NCBI GenBank assembly: GCA_030248225.1
Contig: JASANE010017384.1
Coordinates: 1 to 64,000 of the forward strand
DNA: 64,000 nt
Source: Trileptium ribeirensis
Taxonomy: Eukaryota > Nematoda > Enoplea > Enoplida > Thoracostomopsidae
Reading direction: 5' to 3'
The notes beneath the pieces are model-generated. The model had not been told where the DNA came from and did not search any database. It saw only the letters and a program-made list of their open reading frames with translations. Position 1 is the stretch's first letter; the number at the start of each line of letters is the position of its first letter. Of this stretch, positions 52,601 to 59,524 are shown one piece after another. Position numbers and translations under genes: made by a program.

Positions 52601-55600
52601 GGCGGAAATACCTGTGTGTGGCCAAAAATATGATTAAAGTATTGATTCGATGATAGATAAAATTGAAAAAATGTTTAATGATAAAAATACGTCACAGTCT
52701 ATTGTGTGTTCTCTGTAACCCACAGAATTCGCCACAACTACTCGCTAATTGTTAGCCTTTTGTTCAATCGGAATCCGCTTGTGAGGGGAAAAGTTTTACT
52801 TCGAAATTTTATAATTATTTGTTCGCTGTTTGCTCGGTGCTCCCTGGCTTGTAAAAGATATGTCAATTATAACGAATACTATCATATTTAGCTTACAGAA
52901 ATCACTGAAAATTTGGACTGATTGAAATTCCTATAAAGCGCTTTACATGGATTGGACCTGTAACTATGTAGACTTAGGTCCAGCGGCACGCCAGTGAGAT
53001 GCTTTCGGCTCCAACATTAAGGGTTTGAGTTTATCAACGTGGAGAGTCCAAAAATGAAGTGTATCTAGGAATTATAGCTATCGGATATAGCGTGCAATTG
53101 GAGGACTAAACCACATTTGCGTTACGTTGACCCATTTCAGCAGAATACAAAGTTTTTGTATGTGTAGCAATTTTCTGGCTTTTTGATCGCAGGAAAACAA
53201 ATGTATGACAACTATTAAATTTCTACGTAAAATAAGACATTATTTCGTGTTCTTCCTGATCAACAATTTTTTAATGTTTCTCATTTGAGATATCCAAATC
53301 CACATGAAATTAAAATTTTTTGTTAATTTAGAATTTTTAACTGCTAATTTCCATAGTAAACTCATGTCTTCCAAAATCTAATAATTATGCTGACGGCACA
53401 TCGTTTTACTACTAAACTATCACAGCCTATGTTCACAAAATATTTTATACGCTTGAAAATATAACCTTCTTATTAAAGCACGAAAAAAATTATTGTCCAA
53501 AGCCACAAGCACTAATTGAGCTCGAGTGGAATGACAGAGAAGCGAGCGAGTGAAACGAGAATTTTCAATTTTGGCTCTGGAGGGGTTGAGGAGGTCCCGT
53601 CTGTGTGTGTCTGTCGCACGTAGATCTCGATAACGGTTTGGGCGGAGATTGATGCAAGATAGCTCATTCGAACCGCAATGGTCGATTTACGTGTAGTGAC
53701 TGAGCCCGATTTTTGAATTTTTCCCGTGGGAAAAGTTATGGGGCAAAATGACGTCATTTTGGCCCTTTTTTCGGGCACCCCTCCACTTTCTGCGACTTTT
53801 CTCAATAAGTAAAAGAGGTATCCGCAAACTAATAGGCTTATTCCATATAGCTTTACCAGGGCTTTCCAATGATATATAAAAAGTTTTTCAACCATTTCCC
53901 AATCTGGAGTCTATAAGCTTATAGATGGCGCCAATTTTTCATATTTGGTGAGAAGTCGTTGGAAATGCACCTAAATGTGTGTTTTTGTTGCTTTTAGTGT
54001 GTTATATGGGGTTTTCTGGGCCAACAATCTTATTGCGAGTGTCAAAAATGTTGTGTGGCAAATATCTTTCACACTTCTGCTTCATACTTGGTATGAAAAA
54101 TGAGATTTTTCTCAAGTGTCGGTTTGAATTCTTTAACGTTCTTTTCACGGTCAATTTAGGGTTTTATTGAATTATTAAATTGTTAGTTCATTGTTTTTGT
54201 ACTCGTTGCATTATGTTTTGTAACTGCATACGCTGGCTATCAAAACAGGTGGGCGTAACTATGACTCATCACTCACGGTTTAAATAATGCTGCACTTGCG
54301 TACTGTGTGTAGGCTTTGTTTGTGTGTGCTTTCTACAACAGACTTCGGGGGATTGTTCTCACCACTCGAATTCTGGCTCGCAAGCGAGCTTCACTAGTTT
54401 TATATTGCACGGAAACTTTACTCACCTAACTACTATTTGCTCACGCCACTTCCTTATTTGTTTAACTTTAATGTGAAGATTCGCTTGCTTGCCAATCTTG
54501 GTGTCCGACTTTTCGTTAAAATACCAATCATGCATCCCTACGAAACTTCTCAACAACTGCGACAGCAACGTACCTGCCTGGACAACGATCGCTTTGAAAA
54601 CACACGTGGCGGGCAGCGAACATGATAATGAGAAGATACCCAACCCAATGCATCAAGCCATTCGGTTGTACCGTGAGGACGTTGAGTGCCGTTTCTCCAA
54701 AGAAGTACCAACTTCTTTTGGGCTCGCACAGTTAGTGTTTGCAACCGACCGTCAAACTAAAATAAAAAATAAATACCATGTTCGCGCCCCGAGGTTTCGG
54801 GAGAGGAAGCTAGAGGCCCTTGCGGAATAGATCCCCAGGGGCAAGTGCCAAAAAACTTGACGACTTCCTCTCTATCCAACCCAAGGGTCCTCTTCTTGGG
54901 TACTTTAGATATATAAACCGATTTAGTTAGTAAAATACTGATTATCAGCACGTGAAAAATTTCTACATGTATTAATATATTTGGAAAAATAAATGATCAC
55001 TTAATAATCTGTGATGAAAGACGTATGTTTTCAATAATCTAAAGCCATAAACTTCGTCTATAACCAACTCGGGCGATGCTAATTTATGTTGAGAGAACAA
55101 GTTCCTAAGCCAGACACATAGCTGTGATCTAAAGTCACTATGTACTCAACTGTACTCGCCACAACTGACCGCTGCTCGTTCGAAGGTAGCTCGTGAGAAA
55201 ATAAAATTTCACTTTGAAATATTTTATAGTTGGTTTGTTGATCGCTCTCTGCTCTCTCGCTCGTAAGGCGACAGTCAATTGTGGTGAGTACTGTAGTGCG
55301 TGCTCCACCGTTTTTTCAGCAGCATGAATTCAATCTAAAAAGAGCTAATACATTATGCTCCACACTTGTATACCATTTTGATGAGGCAGCAAATTCAAGA
55401 AAAAATCACATCGTTGTTAAGATGCATGTTTCCTGTTATCCCGATAGAGTTTATTCACAACGACAAGTTAGTTTTGTGGATATTCTTATTAATGGCATTG
55501 GTAAGAAGTGAATTATTTCATATATGAACCTTCGTAAATACAAAAGAAATCATTGAAAAATGTTGCCTAACCGGATCACCCCACGGTTTGTCACAGCCAT

Positions 55601-55749
55601 TGGCGACAATTAAAATTGAATCAGCTTGACGCAAACAACGAAGCGTCCACGCGGACAACACATCCGCGTCCGAGTCGCATTGGTAAACCACAAATCGGTA
55701 CGAATCTTCTTGCTGACTCAACCATGTTGATAAGTGAAGCTCATCAAGA
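22535..55749 (-). CDS. PNPLA6/7: Neuropathy target esterase-like phospholipase, C-terminal half in 11 exons
   Basis: Eleven exons on the minus strand (55572-55749, 54574-54756, 51168-51286, 48976-49132, 47537-47723, 44372-44488, 38386-38534, 37594-37746, 27779-27931, 25401-25497, 22535-22641) encode 532 residues of an NTE/Swiss cheese-family patatin-like serine hydrolase. All ten junctions have GT-AG sites and matching phases. The patatin domain has the GGGGARG oxyanion loop, GTSIG nucleophile motif and DG aspartate motif. In this family the enzyme deacylates lysophosphatidylcholine and phosphatidylcholine at the endoplasmic reticulum, affecting membrane lipid balance and, in animals, neuron survival. 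The N-terminal membrane helix and cyclic-nucleotide-binding domains are not in the window. I cannot tell PNPLA6 from PNPLA7. Confidence 0.93.
23242..23751 (+). CDS. Unrecognised 169-codon frame inside an esterase intron
   Basis: This is one of the longest frames in the window outside the transposons. The product has hydrophobic stretches (around [20 protein letters not shown]) and an acidic patch ([19 protein letters not shown]). I recognise no family. AT-rich composition makes long frames with many Ile, Asn, Tyr and Lys likely by chance, and no start context or transcript evidence exists. It may well be spurious. Confidence 0.15.
   Translation: MARSVILFSRSHHKLLASLMRQAPFRNLYYIKPYKNKLKTRFLKMNSYTEVITVTFTINILWRNITQMLFITLCSILSYKFIYTLNMNILYGSLCVKIFSSNITIKCRNISFEIYSSCSEDDEFYFPYSSEEEWLRLICLTWGPETAIGTVAPTLNISIKLEVNAIIMC
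23995..24240 (+). repeat. Interspersed repeat family R8, short copy
   Basis: Starts CCAGTATTTCGCAAACAAGGATGAAACAGAGCG, shares CAGCCTTTGTGTTTAATG with other copies and ends ACTCCGCTCGCTTCGTTTCAG, the inverted complement of the start motif. About 245 bp, so internally deleted relative to the 58588-59512 copy. Confidence 0.6.
25401..25497 (-). CDS. PNPLA6/7: NTE-like exon J: (F/Y)xDLAxIV motif
   Basis: 97 nt, acceptor TATTTTGTTGTAG, donor ACG|GTATGT leaving one base. It encodes [20 protein letters not shown], matching the short FTDLAxIVxR block found near the C terminus of NTE proteins, then MAD. The exon is short but the splice sites and both phases agree with its neighbours. Confidence 0.82.
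25498..27778 (-). other. Intron I-J of the esterase
   Basis: 2.28 kb, AT-rich. It includes a small GCTGCTGCTGCTGCTGCT run at 25563-25582 and, at 27555-27693, a diverged TACAGTAC-family MITE. A set of related phrases (TTTCGATTCAACGAAATT) recurs at 27060-27200 as short imperfect repeats. No other gene seen. Confidence 0.5.
27555..27693. repeat. Palindromic TACAGTAC-family MITE, copy 3 (diverged)
   Basis: Shares GGTCGCCAGCGAGTCACTCGA, AATAAATTTGTTC, TTTAAATAGTTTCGAAATCTC and GGCGCGTACTTTA with the copies at 15303 and 42056. The left terminus has decayed. Confidence 0.6.
27779..27931 (-). CDS. PNPLA6/7: NTE-like exon I: GYQHxK region
   Basis: 153 nt, phase 0, acceptor TTTGATTGTAG, donor ACG|GTTAGT. 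It begins [20 protein letters not shown], matching the (D/E)VGYxxGKxxFD block that ends the well-conserved part of the family, then becomes variable (NPNRSATAP). Acceptance rests on the start matching exon H in phase and in sequence. Confidence 0.9.
28688..29660 (+). repeat. Interspersed repeat family R2, copy 1
   Basis: About 1 kb matching 45207-46275 in the same orientation. It starts AACTCTATCGAGATTGCAGAACG, contains GTCGATATGCTATATGTGGA and ends AATTTAAAAGATTTCACCCC after an ACACACAGACAG tract. Inside, a roughly 330-bp block (AGTTTCCCATGCCC ... CCAACCAGAGAAAAAAT) is present about twice, so the family has internal tandem structure. Class unknown; no coding capacity evident. Confidence 0.75.
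30525..30880. mobile_element. R3 MITE, copy 2
   Basis: 356 bp from CTGGCCTGTCCACAGTGG to AGAGCTGTGGACAGGCCAG, inverted termini of 15 bp or more. C-rich subterminal tracts (CCCCCCCAC) and an AT-rich centre are shared with 46707-47090. A clear target duplication is not visible at this copy. Confidence 0.75.
31669..32505 (-). repeat. Interspersed repeat family R1, copy 3
   Basis: Nearly full length and closely similar to 12426-13243 (same strand). Begins ACTTGTGAAGCTCGCTTGCGAG and runs to CCTCCAGAGCCAAGGGC after an ACACACACACAGACAC tract. The right terminus is slightly truncated compared with 53521-54399. Confidence 0.8.
32940..36000. repeat. Hairpin-rich repeat block R11
   Basis: This AT-rich block carries many short perfect GC-richer hairpins: CGGGTC-6-GACCCG at 32960-32977, TATCGGAGT-6-ACTCCGATA at 33083-33106, AGGCCT-3-AGGCCT at 33334-33348, AAGGATTC-6-GAATCCTT at 34877-34898, CGGTC-7-GACCG at 34921-34937 and AATTCCGA-4-TCGGAATT at 35666-35685. 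A related block lies inverted at 43230-44345. No frame of useful length exists. It may be a decayed, structure-rich non-coding element. Confidence 0.6.
33375..34018 (+). repeat. Degenerate 161-bp tandem repeat, four units
   Basis: The anchor ATTCCTGGAAGG and its variants recur at 33375, 33536, 33697 and 33858, exactly 161 bp apart each time. A second anchor, GTCGTCGGGTTTG, recurs at 33439 and 33600, again 161 bp. The first two units are clearly alike; the third and fourth are strongly diverged. Conserved spacing with eroded sequence indicates an old satellite-like array. Confidence 0.7.
37594..37746 (-). CDS. PNPLA6/7: NTE-like exon H: post-catalytic conserved region
   Basis: 153 nt, phase 0 at both ends, acceptor TTTAACTTTAG, donor TAT|GTGTGT. 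It encodes [20 protein letters not shown] and [15 protein letters not shown]. The AxVxCxRQLE and YxRPPID motifs are diagnostic of NTE-family C-terminal regions. It is followed by the largest intron, 9.66 kb, filled with repeats. Confidence 0.95.
37747..38385 (-). other. Intron G-H of the esterase, nothing recognised
   Basis: 639 bp, shortest intron in the gene. AT-rich, without repeats shared elsewhere in the window that I could detect. Confidence 0.6.
38386..38534 (-). CDS. PNPLA6/7: NTE-like exon G: end of the catalytic domain
   Basis: 149 nt, acceptor AATATGTTTCAG, donor AAG|GTGGGT in phase 0. It encodes [20 protein letters not shown] and [16 protein letters not shown]. The conserved ADV, IAxDVG and SGWWLxxKxxNP blocks of the family are all recognisable. 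Intron F-G (5.8 kb) is the second largest. Confidence 0.95.
40735..41020 (-). pseudogene. Decayed C-terminal end of a CR1/L2-like LINE reverse transcriptase
   Basis: Reading the minus strand in three successive frames gives [14 protein letters not shown], then [12 protein letters not shown], then [20 protein letters not shown] and KLLKTML. These follow in the order of the conserved C-terminal blocks of CR1/L2 LINE polyproteins (LxELHWLPV, YKxLxGxxPxY, xxWNxLPxxxR, FKxxLKxxL). The frameshifts show it is dead. Nothing of the endonuclease or catalytic core is attached. It is not part of the LINE at 1-2880, whose 3' end lies outside the window. Confidence 0.75.
42056..42266. repeat. Palindromic TACAGTAC MITE, copy 4
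   Basis: 211 bp; left end TACAGTACCCGCCAAAAATG and right end CATTTTTGGCGAGTACTGTA are nearly perfect complements. Both arms carry expanded runs of CGCTCGCGACT, making this copy longer than that at 15303. TA at each end fits a TA target site. Confidence 0.8.
43230..44345 (-). repeat. Inverted relative of hairpin-rich block R11
   Basis: On the minus strand the phrases TTCATAACTTTTACGATCCACGG, GGCTTTGCCG, CTCAAATGAAAG and GGAAGGAATTTTAAGTTAT occur in the same order as in 33283-33420. Perfect hairpins include GGTCTC-10-GAGACC (43305-43326), CAGAGC-1-GCTCTG (43417-43429) and CACGGC-3-GCCGTG (44275-44289). GACCGGTC appears here at 43403 and in R11 at 35575. Confidence 0.6.
44372..44488 (-). CDS. 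PNPLA6/7: NTE-like exon F: catalytic aspartate motif
   Basis: 117 nt, acceptor TTTGTATTTTCAG, donor CAG|GTAAAC. It encodes [20 protein letters not shown] then [11 protein letters not shown]. The Asp of the DG motif is the second member of the catalytic dyad. Most family members read DGGY here and patatins in general DG(G/A); this gene has DGC. The segment before it, [10 protein letters not shown], also departs from the usual SLWRYVRxSM by losing its first Arg. The frame is open and the splice sites are good, so the gene still looks intact. Confidence 0.95.
45207..46275 (+). repeat. Interspersed repeat family R2, copy 2
   Basis: Same orientation as 28688-29660, sharing start (AACTCTATCGAGAGTGCAGAACG), the GTCGATATGCTATATGTGGA word and end (AATTTAAAAGATTTCGCCC). 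It has about three internal blocks beginning near AGTTTCCCATGCCC/GCGTTTCCCATGC, one more than copy 1. Confidence 0.75.
46707..47090. mobile_element. R3 MITE, copy 3
   Basis: 384 bp from CTGGCCTGTCCGCAGTGG to GCTGTGGACAGGCCAG. TTATT lies directly at both borders (46702-46706 and 47091-47095), a possible target duplication. The interior is about 85-90% like 30525-30880 by eye. Confidence 0.78.
47537..47723 (-). CDS. PNPLA6/7: NTE-like exon E: middle of the patatin domain
   Basis: 187 nt, acceptor TTTTAATTTCAG, donor CAG|GTATAA leaving one base. It encodes [14 protein letters not shown] and [19 protein letters not shown] with RVHT near its end, all strongly conserved in the family. The joint with exon D restores the usual distance between AKSW and DLTYP. 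Confidence 0.96.
47724..48975 (-). other. Intron D-E of the esterase with repeat R5
   Basis: 1.25 kb. Apart from R5 (48041-48500) it is AT-rich sequence without further recognisable structure. Confidence 0.55.
48041..48500 (+). repeat. Interspersed repeat family R5, copy 1
   Basis: Shares with 55912-56639 the words GCCGAGCGAAGCG, TTTTTATTTTCTGTCTG, GTCGATGTCCGT, ACTGAACCGATTT, AAAACTTTTTTTGTTT, GTGCACCTGATAT and, at the end, CTCCGCTCA. Class unknown; no frame. Confidence 0.65.
48976..49132 (-). CDS. PNPLA6/7: NTE-like exon D: catalytic serine motif
   Basis: 157 nt, acceptor TTTGGTTCCAG, donor GAA|GTACGT in phase 0. It encodes [34 protein letters not shown] and TRAKSWF. GTSIG is the GxSxG nucleophile motif of patatin-like lipases, and its Ser is the expected catalytic residue. 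The spacing from the oxyanion loop is the family standard. Directly upstream in the intron lies a two-unit 205-bp tandem duplication (49200-49610). Confidence 0.96.
49200..49610. repeat. Tandem duplication, 2 x 205 bp
   Basis: Units at about 49200-49404 and 49405-49610 differ at only a few positions (for example GACCTATGTGTTGGC against GACCTCTGTATTGAC). The array starts 67 bp upstream, in the sense of the gene, of the exon D acceptor's exon border. High identity indicates a young duplication. Confidence 0.9.
50089..50450 (+). repeat. Interspersed repeat family R6, copy 2
   Basis: Ordered matches with 21021-21400 (CTCCATTCGCTGAAAATTTTG, CCAGACGGCATGAAC, CATGTCAGAAACGC). Moderate identity and small indels; class unknown. 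Confidence 0.5.
51168..51286 (-). CDS. PNPLA6/7: NTE-like exon C: oxyanion loop
   Basis: 119 nt, acceptor TTTTCATCTTTAG, donor AG|GTTAGT splitting the Arg codon after two bases. It encodes the [12 protein letters not shown] segment and [12 protein letters not shown], the glycine-rich oxyanion-hole motif that opens the patatin catalytic domain. The Arg-Gly of GGGGARG is completed by exon D, so this intron splits the motif itself. Confidence 0.95.
51380..52220 (+). repeat. Degenerate tandem repeat R7, about six units
   Basis: The phrase CCATAACTCCTT and its variants recur at about 51419, 51574, 51730, 51892, 52015 and 52150. Each is preceded by a GGGTGCCCTG-like and followed by an ACCGGAA...AAATT-like phrase, with CAATCGACTCAGCG between. 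Spacings are about 155, 156, 162, 123 and 135 bp. The units have diverged substantially, so this is an old array. Confidence 0.65.
53521..54399 (+). repeat. Interspersed repeat family R1, copy 4
   Basis: The most complete copy (879 bp): CTCGAGTGGAATGACAGAGAAGCGAGCG at the left and CTCGCAAGCGAGCTTCACTAG at the right. It shares all internal words with copies 2 and 3 on the opposite strand. The inverted CGAGTGG/CCACTCG words near both ends suggest a DNA element. Confidence 0.8.
54574..54756 (-). CDS. PNPLA6/7: NTE-like exon B: linker to the patatin domain
   Basis: 183 nt, phase 0 at both ends, acceptor TTTTTATTTTAG and consensus donor CAG|GTACGT. It encodes [23 protein letters not shown] and [10 protein letters not shown], aligning without large gaps to the conserved segment containing AQK(Q/E)LxLL, a W-rich turn and the (R/K)(R/I)(V/I)F(S/T)(R/K)(R/K)S motif of the family. 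Intron A-B is 815 bp and holds a TACAGTAC MITE. Confidence 0.92.
54757..55571 (-). other. Intron A-B of the esterase
   Basis: 815 bp, AT-rich, containing a TACAGTAC-family MITE at 55149-55295 and nothing else recognised. Confidence 0.6.
55149..55295. repeat. Palindromic TACAGTAC-family MITE, copy 5
   Basis: 147 bp with ends ACTGTACTCGCCACAACTGAC and CAGTCAATTGTGGTGAGTACTGTA, inverted to each other, and an AT-rich centre. The arms carry CTCTCGCTCG words. It has diverged from the 15303 and 42056 copies in the inner arms. Confidence 0.7.
55572..55749 (-). CDS. PNPLA6/7: NTE-like exon A: linker before the patatin domain
   Basis: Acceptor CCTTTTTAG precedes 55749; the exon begins with the last base of a split codon. 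It encodes the family signature [10 protein letters not shown], then [16 protein letters not shown], matching the conserved region between the cyclic-nucleotide-binding domains and the catalytic domain. The donor G|GTTAGG at 55571 leaves phase 0, which fits exon B. The previous exon must end with two bases of a codon; I could not find it. The 3' part (ANGCDKPW) replaces a usually Glu-rich stretch. Confidence 0.9.
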
Positions 55750-55801
55750 CTAAAAAGGAAAAAAATGACATGGATTTTGTAGGACCTATCTTATCATACC
55801 A

Positions 55802-55867
55802 GGGGTTTGCCACAGCCATTGGCGACAATTAAAATGTAAGCAGCTTGGCGCAGAGAACGAAGCGAAC
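55802..55867 (-). pseudogene. Decayed duplicate of part of esterase exon A
   Basis: 66 bp match exon A at 55582-55647 with about 85% identity, including GCCATTGGCGACAATTAAAAT. On the minus strand the reading frame of exon A is still open and gives [20 protein letters not shown] against [20 protein letters not shown]. No splice sites border the copy, so it is not expected to be used. It lies just upstream of exon A in the sense of the gene. Confidence 0.8.
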
Positions 55868-55911
55868 GAAAAATAACGAGGCTTTTTTATGACCTATACT
55901 ACTAGCCTATC

Positions 55912-56639
55912 ACTGAGCGGAGTGAGGCAATGCCGAGCGAAGCGTTTTTATTTTCTGTCTGTGACCAAAAAAGTCGATGTCCGTTCGTGTGTTCTTTCGT
56001 CGCGATGAATCTCCAGAACCACTGAACCGATTTCAAAAAACTTTTTTTGTTTTATAGCTTAACATCTGGGAATGTGCACCTGATATATGGAGTTTCAAAA
56101 TTTTGCATAATGAATTAGCTATAAGCTAATTAGCTGCCTGTAATCAGCTAATTAACGCACTTTTGGTTATATCTCGCTAAATACTTTTAGATTTAATACG
56201 CTTAATATAAGTAGAAAATGGATAACTTCTAAAAACTATAATCTTTCGACGAATGCGTGTTTGATTTAGCTATAGTAGAAGCAGAAGAATTGAAAGAACT
56301 TTTTGCTACCCGAGAAGTAATATGTCGAAAAGATAGAAATCACTACAATATGTGTCTACAAATTCTATATTAAACGTTTAAATTAAATTCTTTAATGTTC
56401 ATGTTGAGTCGACTGATTAATAAATAACTTACGTTCAAAAAAGCCATAGTTATTTTGACCATTCTCTGTCGTGCGTTTCGTCCGCCTGTGCACTAAGATC
56501 TATTGGTTGTGGTAAGATACTCTCACTTAATACATGTGTTGTGAAGTAAAAGTGAAAGTCCAAGTTAAAGTGGGTACGTTCATAATGGCAACCCCTCGCT
56601 CCGCTCAAAAATATGTAGTGCCACTACGACTTGCCCTAT
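55912..56639 (+). repeat. Interspersed repeat family R5, copy 2
   Basis: Follows the decayed exon copy. Shares with 48041-48500 the ordered words listed there, ending with GCAACCCCTCGCTCCGCTCAAAAA. It ends at, or is interrupted by, the hAT-like element starting at 56640. Confidence 0.6.
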
Positions 56640-57754
56640 CAGGGAATAACCGGAACCGTCCATTTAAACCGGATCCGGAACCTGGTCTTCGAAACCTATA
56701 TATAGTAAAACAGATGAAGGAAGAAATGCAGGTACAGTGGATTTAAAATGTGTTAAAAATAACTTTTACATGGCATTATTGCCTTTCTGGAACTTTAAAG
56801 AGACTGAGGAAGCTAAATAATATCTATTTATCGATCAATATGTCAGTTTTTGAAACCCCAGAGCAAAAATGCCTTCCACAATACAACATTGCGTATATTG
56901 CGTCAAAATGAATGTGTTTATAATGCATGCAGCGTAGAATAAACACTTTCACTCTGTAGACGAAACACTTTCGCTATGTTTCCAATCGCCTTCCTTTCCT
57001 AAATATACGTTTGTTACATGTTATTTTGTAGGAGAATTGGCATTATTGGTGTATACGGTTCTAACTAAGATAAATAATAATAGAAGGTATATATACTATA
57101 ATTTTCTGATCAGTGGTCAGAGACACTGTTTTGGCTTGCATTTAAATGATAATGATGATAACTTTCTAACCACAATGCTACAAATGAGATCAACTGTTAT
57201 ACTGCTCGCACAGTTTCAATGAATACTATAACTGTTTCTGGCTGCGTCGCAGATAATGCTAGTTTATTTTAATGTAGAGTGATTTACAAAGTTTGTAAGT
57301 GCACTGGCTTGTGCTTGACGCAATTTATGTTATCCAAGCTTACAGCTAAGTACTTCTACATAATCCGTTGGACCGGTTTAAATCTAACATACCCCGCAGA
57401 CTACTGAATGTGTAAAATAGCTGCTACAAGCATCGACCTGGTTTTGTTTTGTTAACAAACTCCTGCTAGTTAACATAAAAATTCCTGTTGAAATTATGTA
57501 TCCAACTTACGTTTCACAATGTAAATTGCTGAGTTAATCTTTTCTTTTACATGGTTGTATTGGAACTTGGTCATTGCGTTTGTCATTCATTGGGCATATT
57601 ACATAACGTTTGGAGCGCAGATGAAGCAAAAATGAGGAAAATTTCTTACAAATTTTTTACAACCGGAATTCCGGTTCCGGTATGGTTTTTGCCCTTGCCG
57701 GAACCGCAACCGGAACACGATTTTCGCCGGAACCGGAATTCCGGTTACTCTCTG
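56640..57754 (+). mobile_element. hAT-like non-autonomous element with GGTTCCGG subterminal repeats, copy 2
   Basis: 1115 bp from CAGGGAATAACCGGAACCG to CCGGTTACTCTCTG (one terminal mismatch). Flanks TGCCCTAT and CATCCTAT agree at 5 of 8 positions, the differences being transitions, so the target duplication is degenerate. The interior matches 59525-60708 in the same orientation with more divergence than that element shows to copy 1. No transposase. Confidence 0.8.
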
Positions 57755-58587
57755 CATCCTATATATCGTAGCAGCCTTTTCCACTCGTTTTGTCTGTGAA
57801 AAAGACCACAGGGAAGATCTTTTGAGTCGTAGAAGAGGACAGTGTTGCGTTATCTGTGGCCGGTTTGTGTCGACATACCACTCAAACGATGGCAGTCGAA
57901 TTCAATTTAGGGAACTGACAAGGATGGCTGAAGATCGGACGTTGTGGTGAAGTTTGACCTCGAATGACATACTAACCTTTGGATCTCGGGGGTCAGGTAG
58001 ATCCCAGCAGCAAGAATATCTGATACAGATTATAGTATATACAATGCAATACTATAATAACATTATACTTTTACAACAAATTTTAGACTATTATCCAGAT
58101 TTTGGATCGAAAAAACATATAAAAAAATAACACGGAGATAATGTGTTATGCCTCCGATATTACGAAATTCTTCGTATTTTATAAAATTTTCAAGACTGTG
58201 ATACCTTAGAGCAAATGAATTTCATCTGTTTTCAATCATCGACCGACTTTTGCATCACTGACAATAATTTTTATAGCAAATTTGGCTTACATACATGCAG
58301 CAAAGAAACATAAACAAATGCAAAAAGATATAAAATACATATTCCTATGCTTTTTTTGAAACACCAAATTTTAATAAAAATGCTGACACACCATTCAGAA
58401 AATATGCTATGTTTGCCGTCATATTGTCATACAGTTTGCAGGGTGCCCGCGGGTTCGTTAGTATGAAATTTCCGGGTTTTTTCGCGTTCACTTTCGCGGT
58501 ATTTTCCCAATATTGCAATGCTGCTCAGCGTGTGTATATGCAGTATACACTGTTGTTACAAGACACTTTTTCAAAATGCTTGCTGAA
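57755..58587. other. Spacer with a possible LINE C-terminal trace
   Basis: At 57850-57950 a plus-strand frame reads CCVICGRFVST then RELTRMAEDRTLW, resembling the extreme C terminus of LINE proteins (xxLTRxAxDRxxWR). It is short and unsupported by other blocks. The rest is AT-rich and unassigned. Confidence 0.3.
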
Positions 58588-59512
58588 AGAGAGCGAGCGA
58601 AGCGAGCGGAGTTTCCACTGCGGGCACTAGGAAAAAATCTTCTGTCATTCATAACTGATCTTCGGATGGATGGATGCAATTTTTTGTTCGACAGTAAAAC
58701 AGACGAGGATATGACCTTTAGCTGAACGCGAACAGCGCAGACCCCATATTCTGGGTAGGAGTGGTAAAACCCAGATTTTAAGGGTCCTTAGCAAAATCTG
58801 ACGATACGGGTACCAGTCTTTCACAGCGCATGTCTCGTGATACAGGCTTCGCATCGAAAATGGAGGCCACCAGTCAGAATCAGCTCATCAAAACCAACCT
58901 GATGAATATGACTGTTTTGTGAGACCAGACATGGGCCGCTGCGGGCCTAAATATGGCTCATCCACCCATTGCCTTAAATAGCGATTTTTCGAATTTCTCC
59001 GTGTTATTGCTTGTTGTTATCATACAATGAGTGCTTATTGGGTCATCAAGCAGTCTGATACAAATAGTCGGTCTTCAGTAATTTGGTACATGGCATCAAA
59101 AATAGTCTATATAGGTTTTCCGGTGTATATGCTGAATATAATGCTTTGATTACGTTGTGTCCAGCGTGCATATTTCATGCCTTTTTCAATGAGTTTAAGG
59201 TCAATCAACCCGAATTCTAGAATAAGGCTGCTTTCAGTTGTTTGGTTACATATTGCTTACAGGACACCAATAATAGTCTGTATGGGTTTCCCGGTTGCCT
59301 GAATAGCAGGGTTTAGATAAGAGACCAGCTCAATCCTTGATGCGTTGTCGGCGGGTTTAGGGTCGACAATATTTTATGGTTTTCAATAGGTTCAGGGTTC
59401 AAGAGATTCTAGGATGGTGAATATTCATCAATTACAGCCTGTTACGGATGATTAAACAAAATAACTTGAACATGAAACGCTCGCTCCTTTTCATCCACGC
59501 TTGCGAACTCAA
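58588..59512 (-). repeat. Interspersed repeat family R8, longest copy
   Basis: Ends AGCGAGCGAAGCGAGCGGAG (58591) and CGCTCGCTCC (near 59482) correspond, in reverse, to the ends of 18217 and 23995. The words GAGTTTAAGGTCAATC and ATATTTCATGCC near 59170-59210 are the complements of phrases at 18505-18555. About 925 bp, no coding capacity. Confidence 0.6.
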
Positions 59513-59524
59513 TTATATATATAT

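Larger units (their letters stand above)
51287..54573 (-). other. Intron B-C of the esterase
   Basis: 3.29 kb with the degenerate tandem array R7 (51380-52220) and R1 copy 4 (53521-54399). The segment 52221-53520 is AT-rich and unassigned. Confidence 0.55.

Noticed and set aside
54489..54830. 113-codon plus-strand frame
   Set aside because: Antisense to esterase exon B, which has the conserved peptides and splice sites.
56433..56499. Possible further upstream esterase exon on the minus strand, with CAATAG acceptor and GAAC|GTAAGT donor
   Set aside because: The open frame leaves one base at the donor while exon A needs two, and the only frame leaving two contains a stop. The peptide has no family motif.
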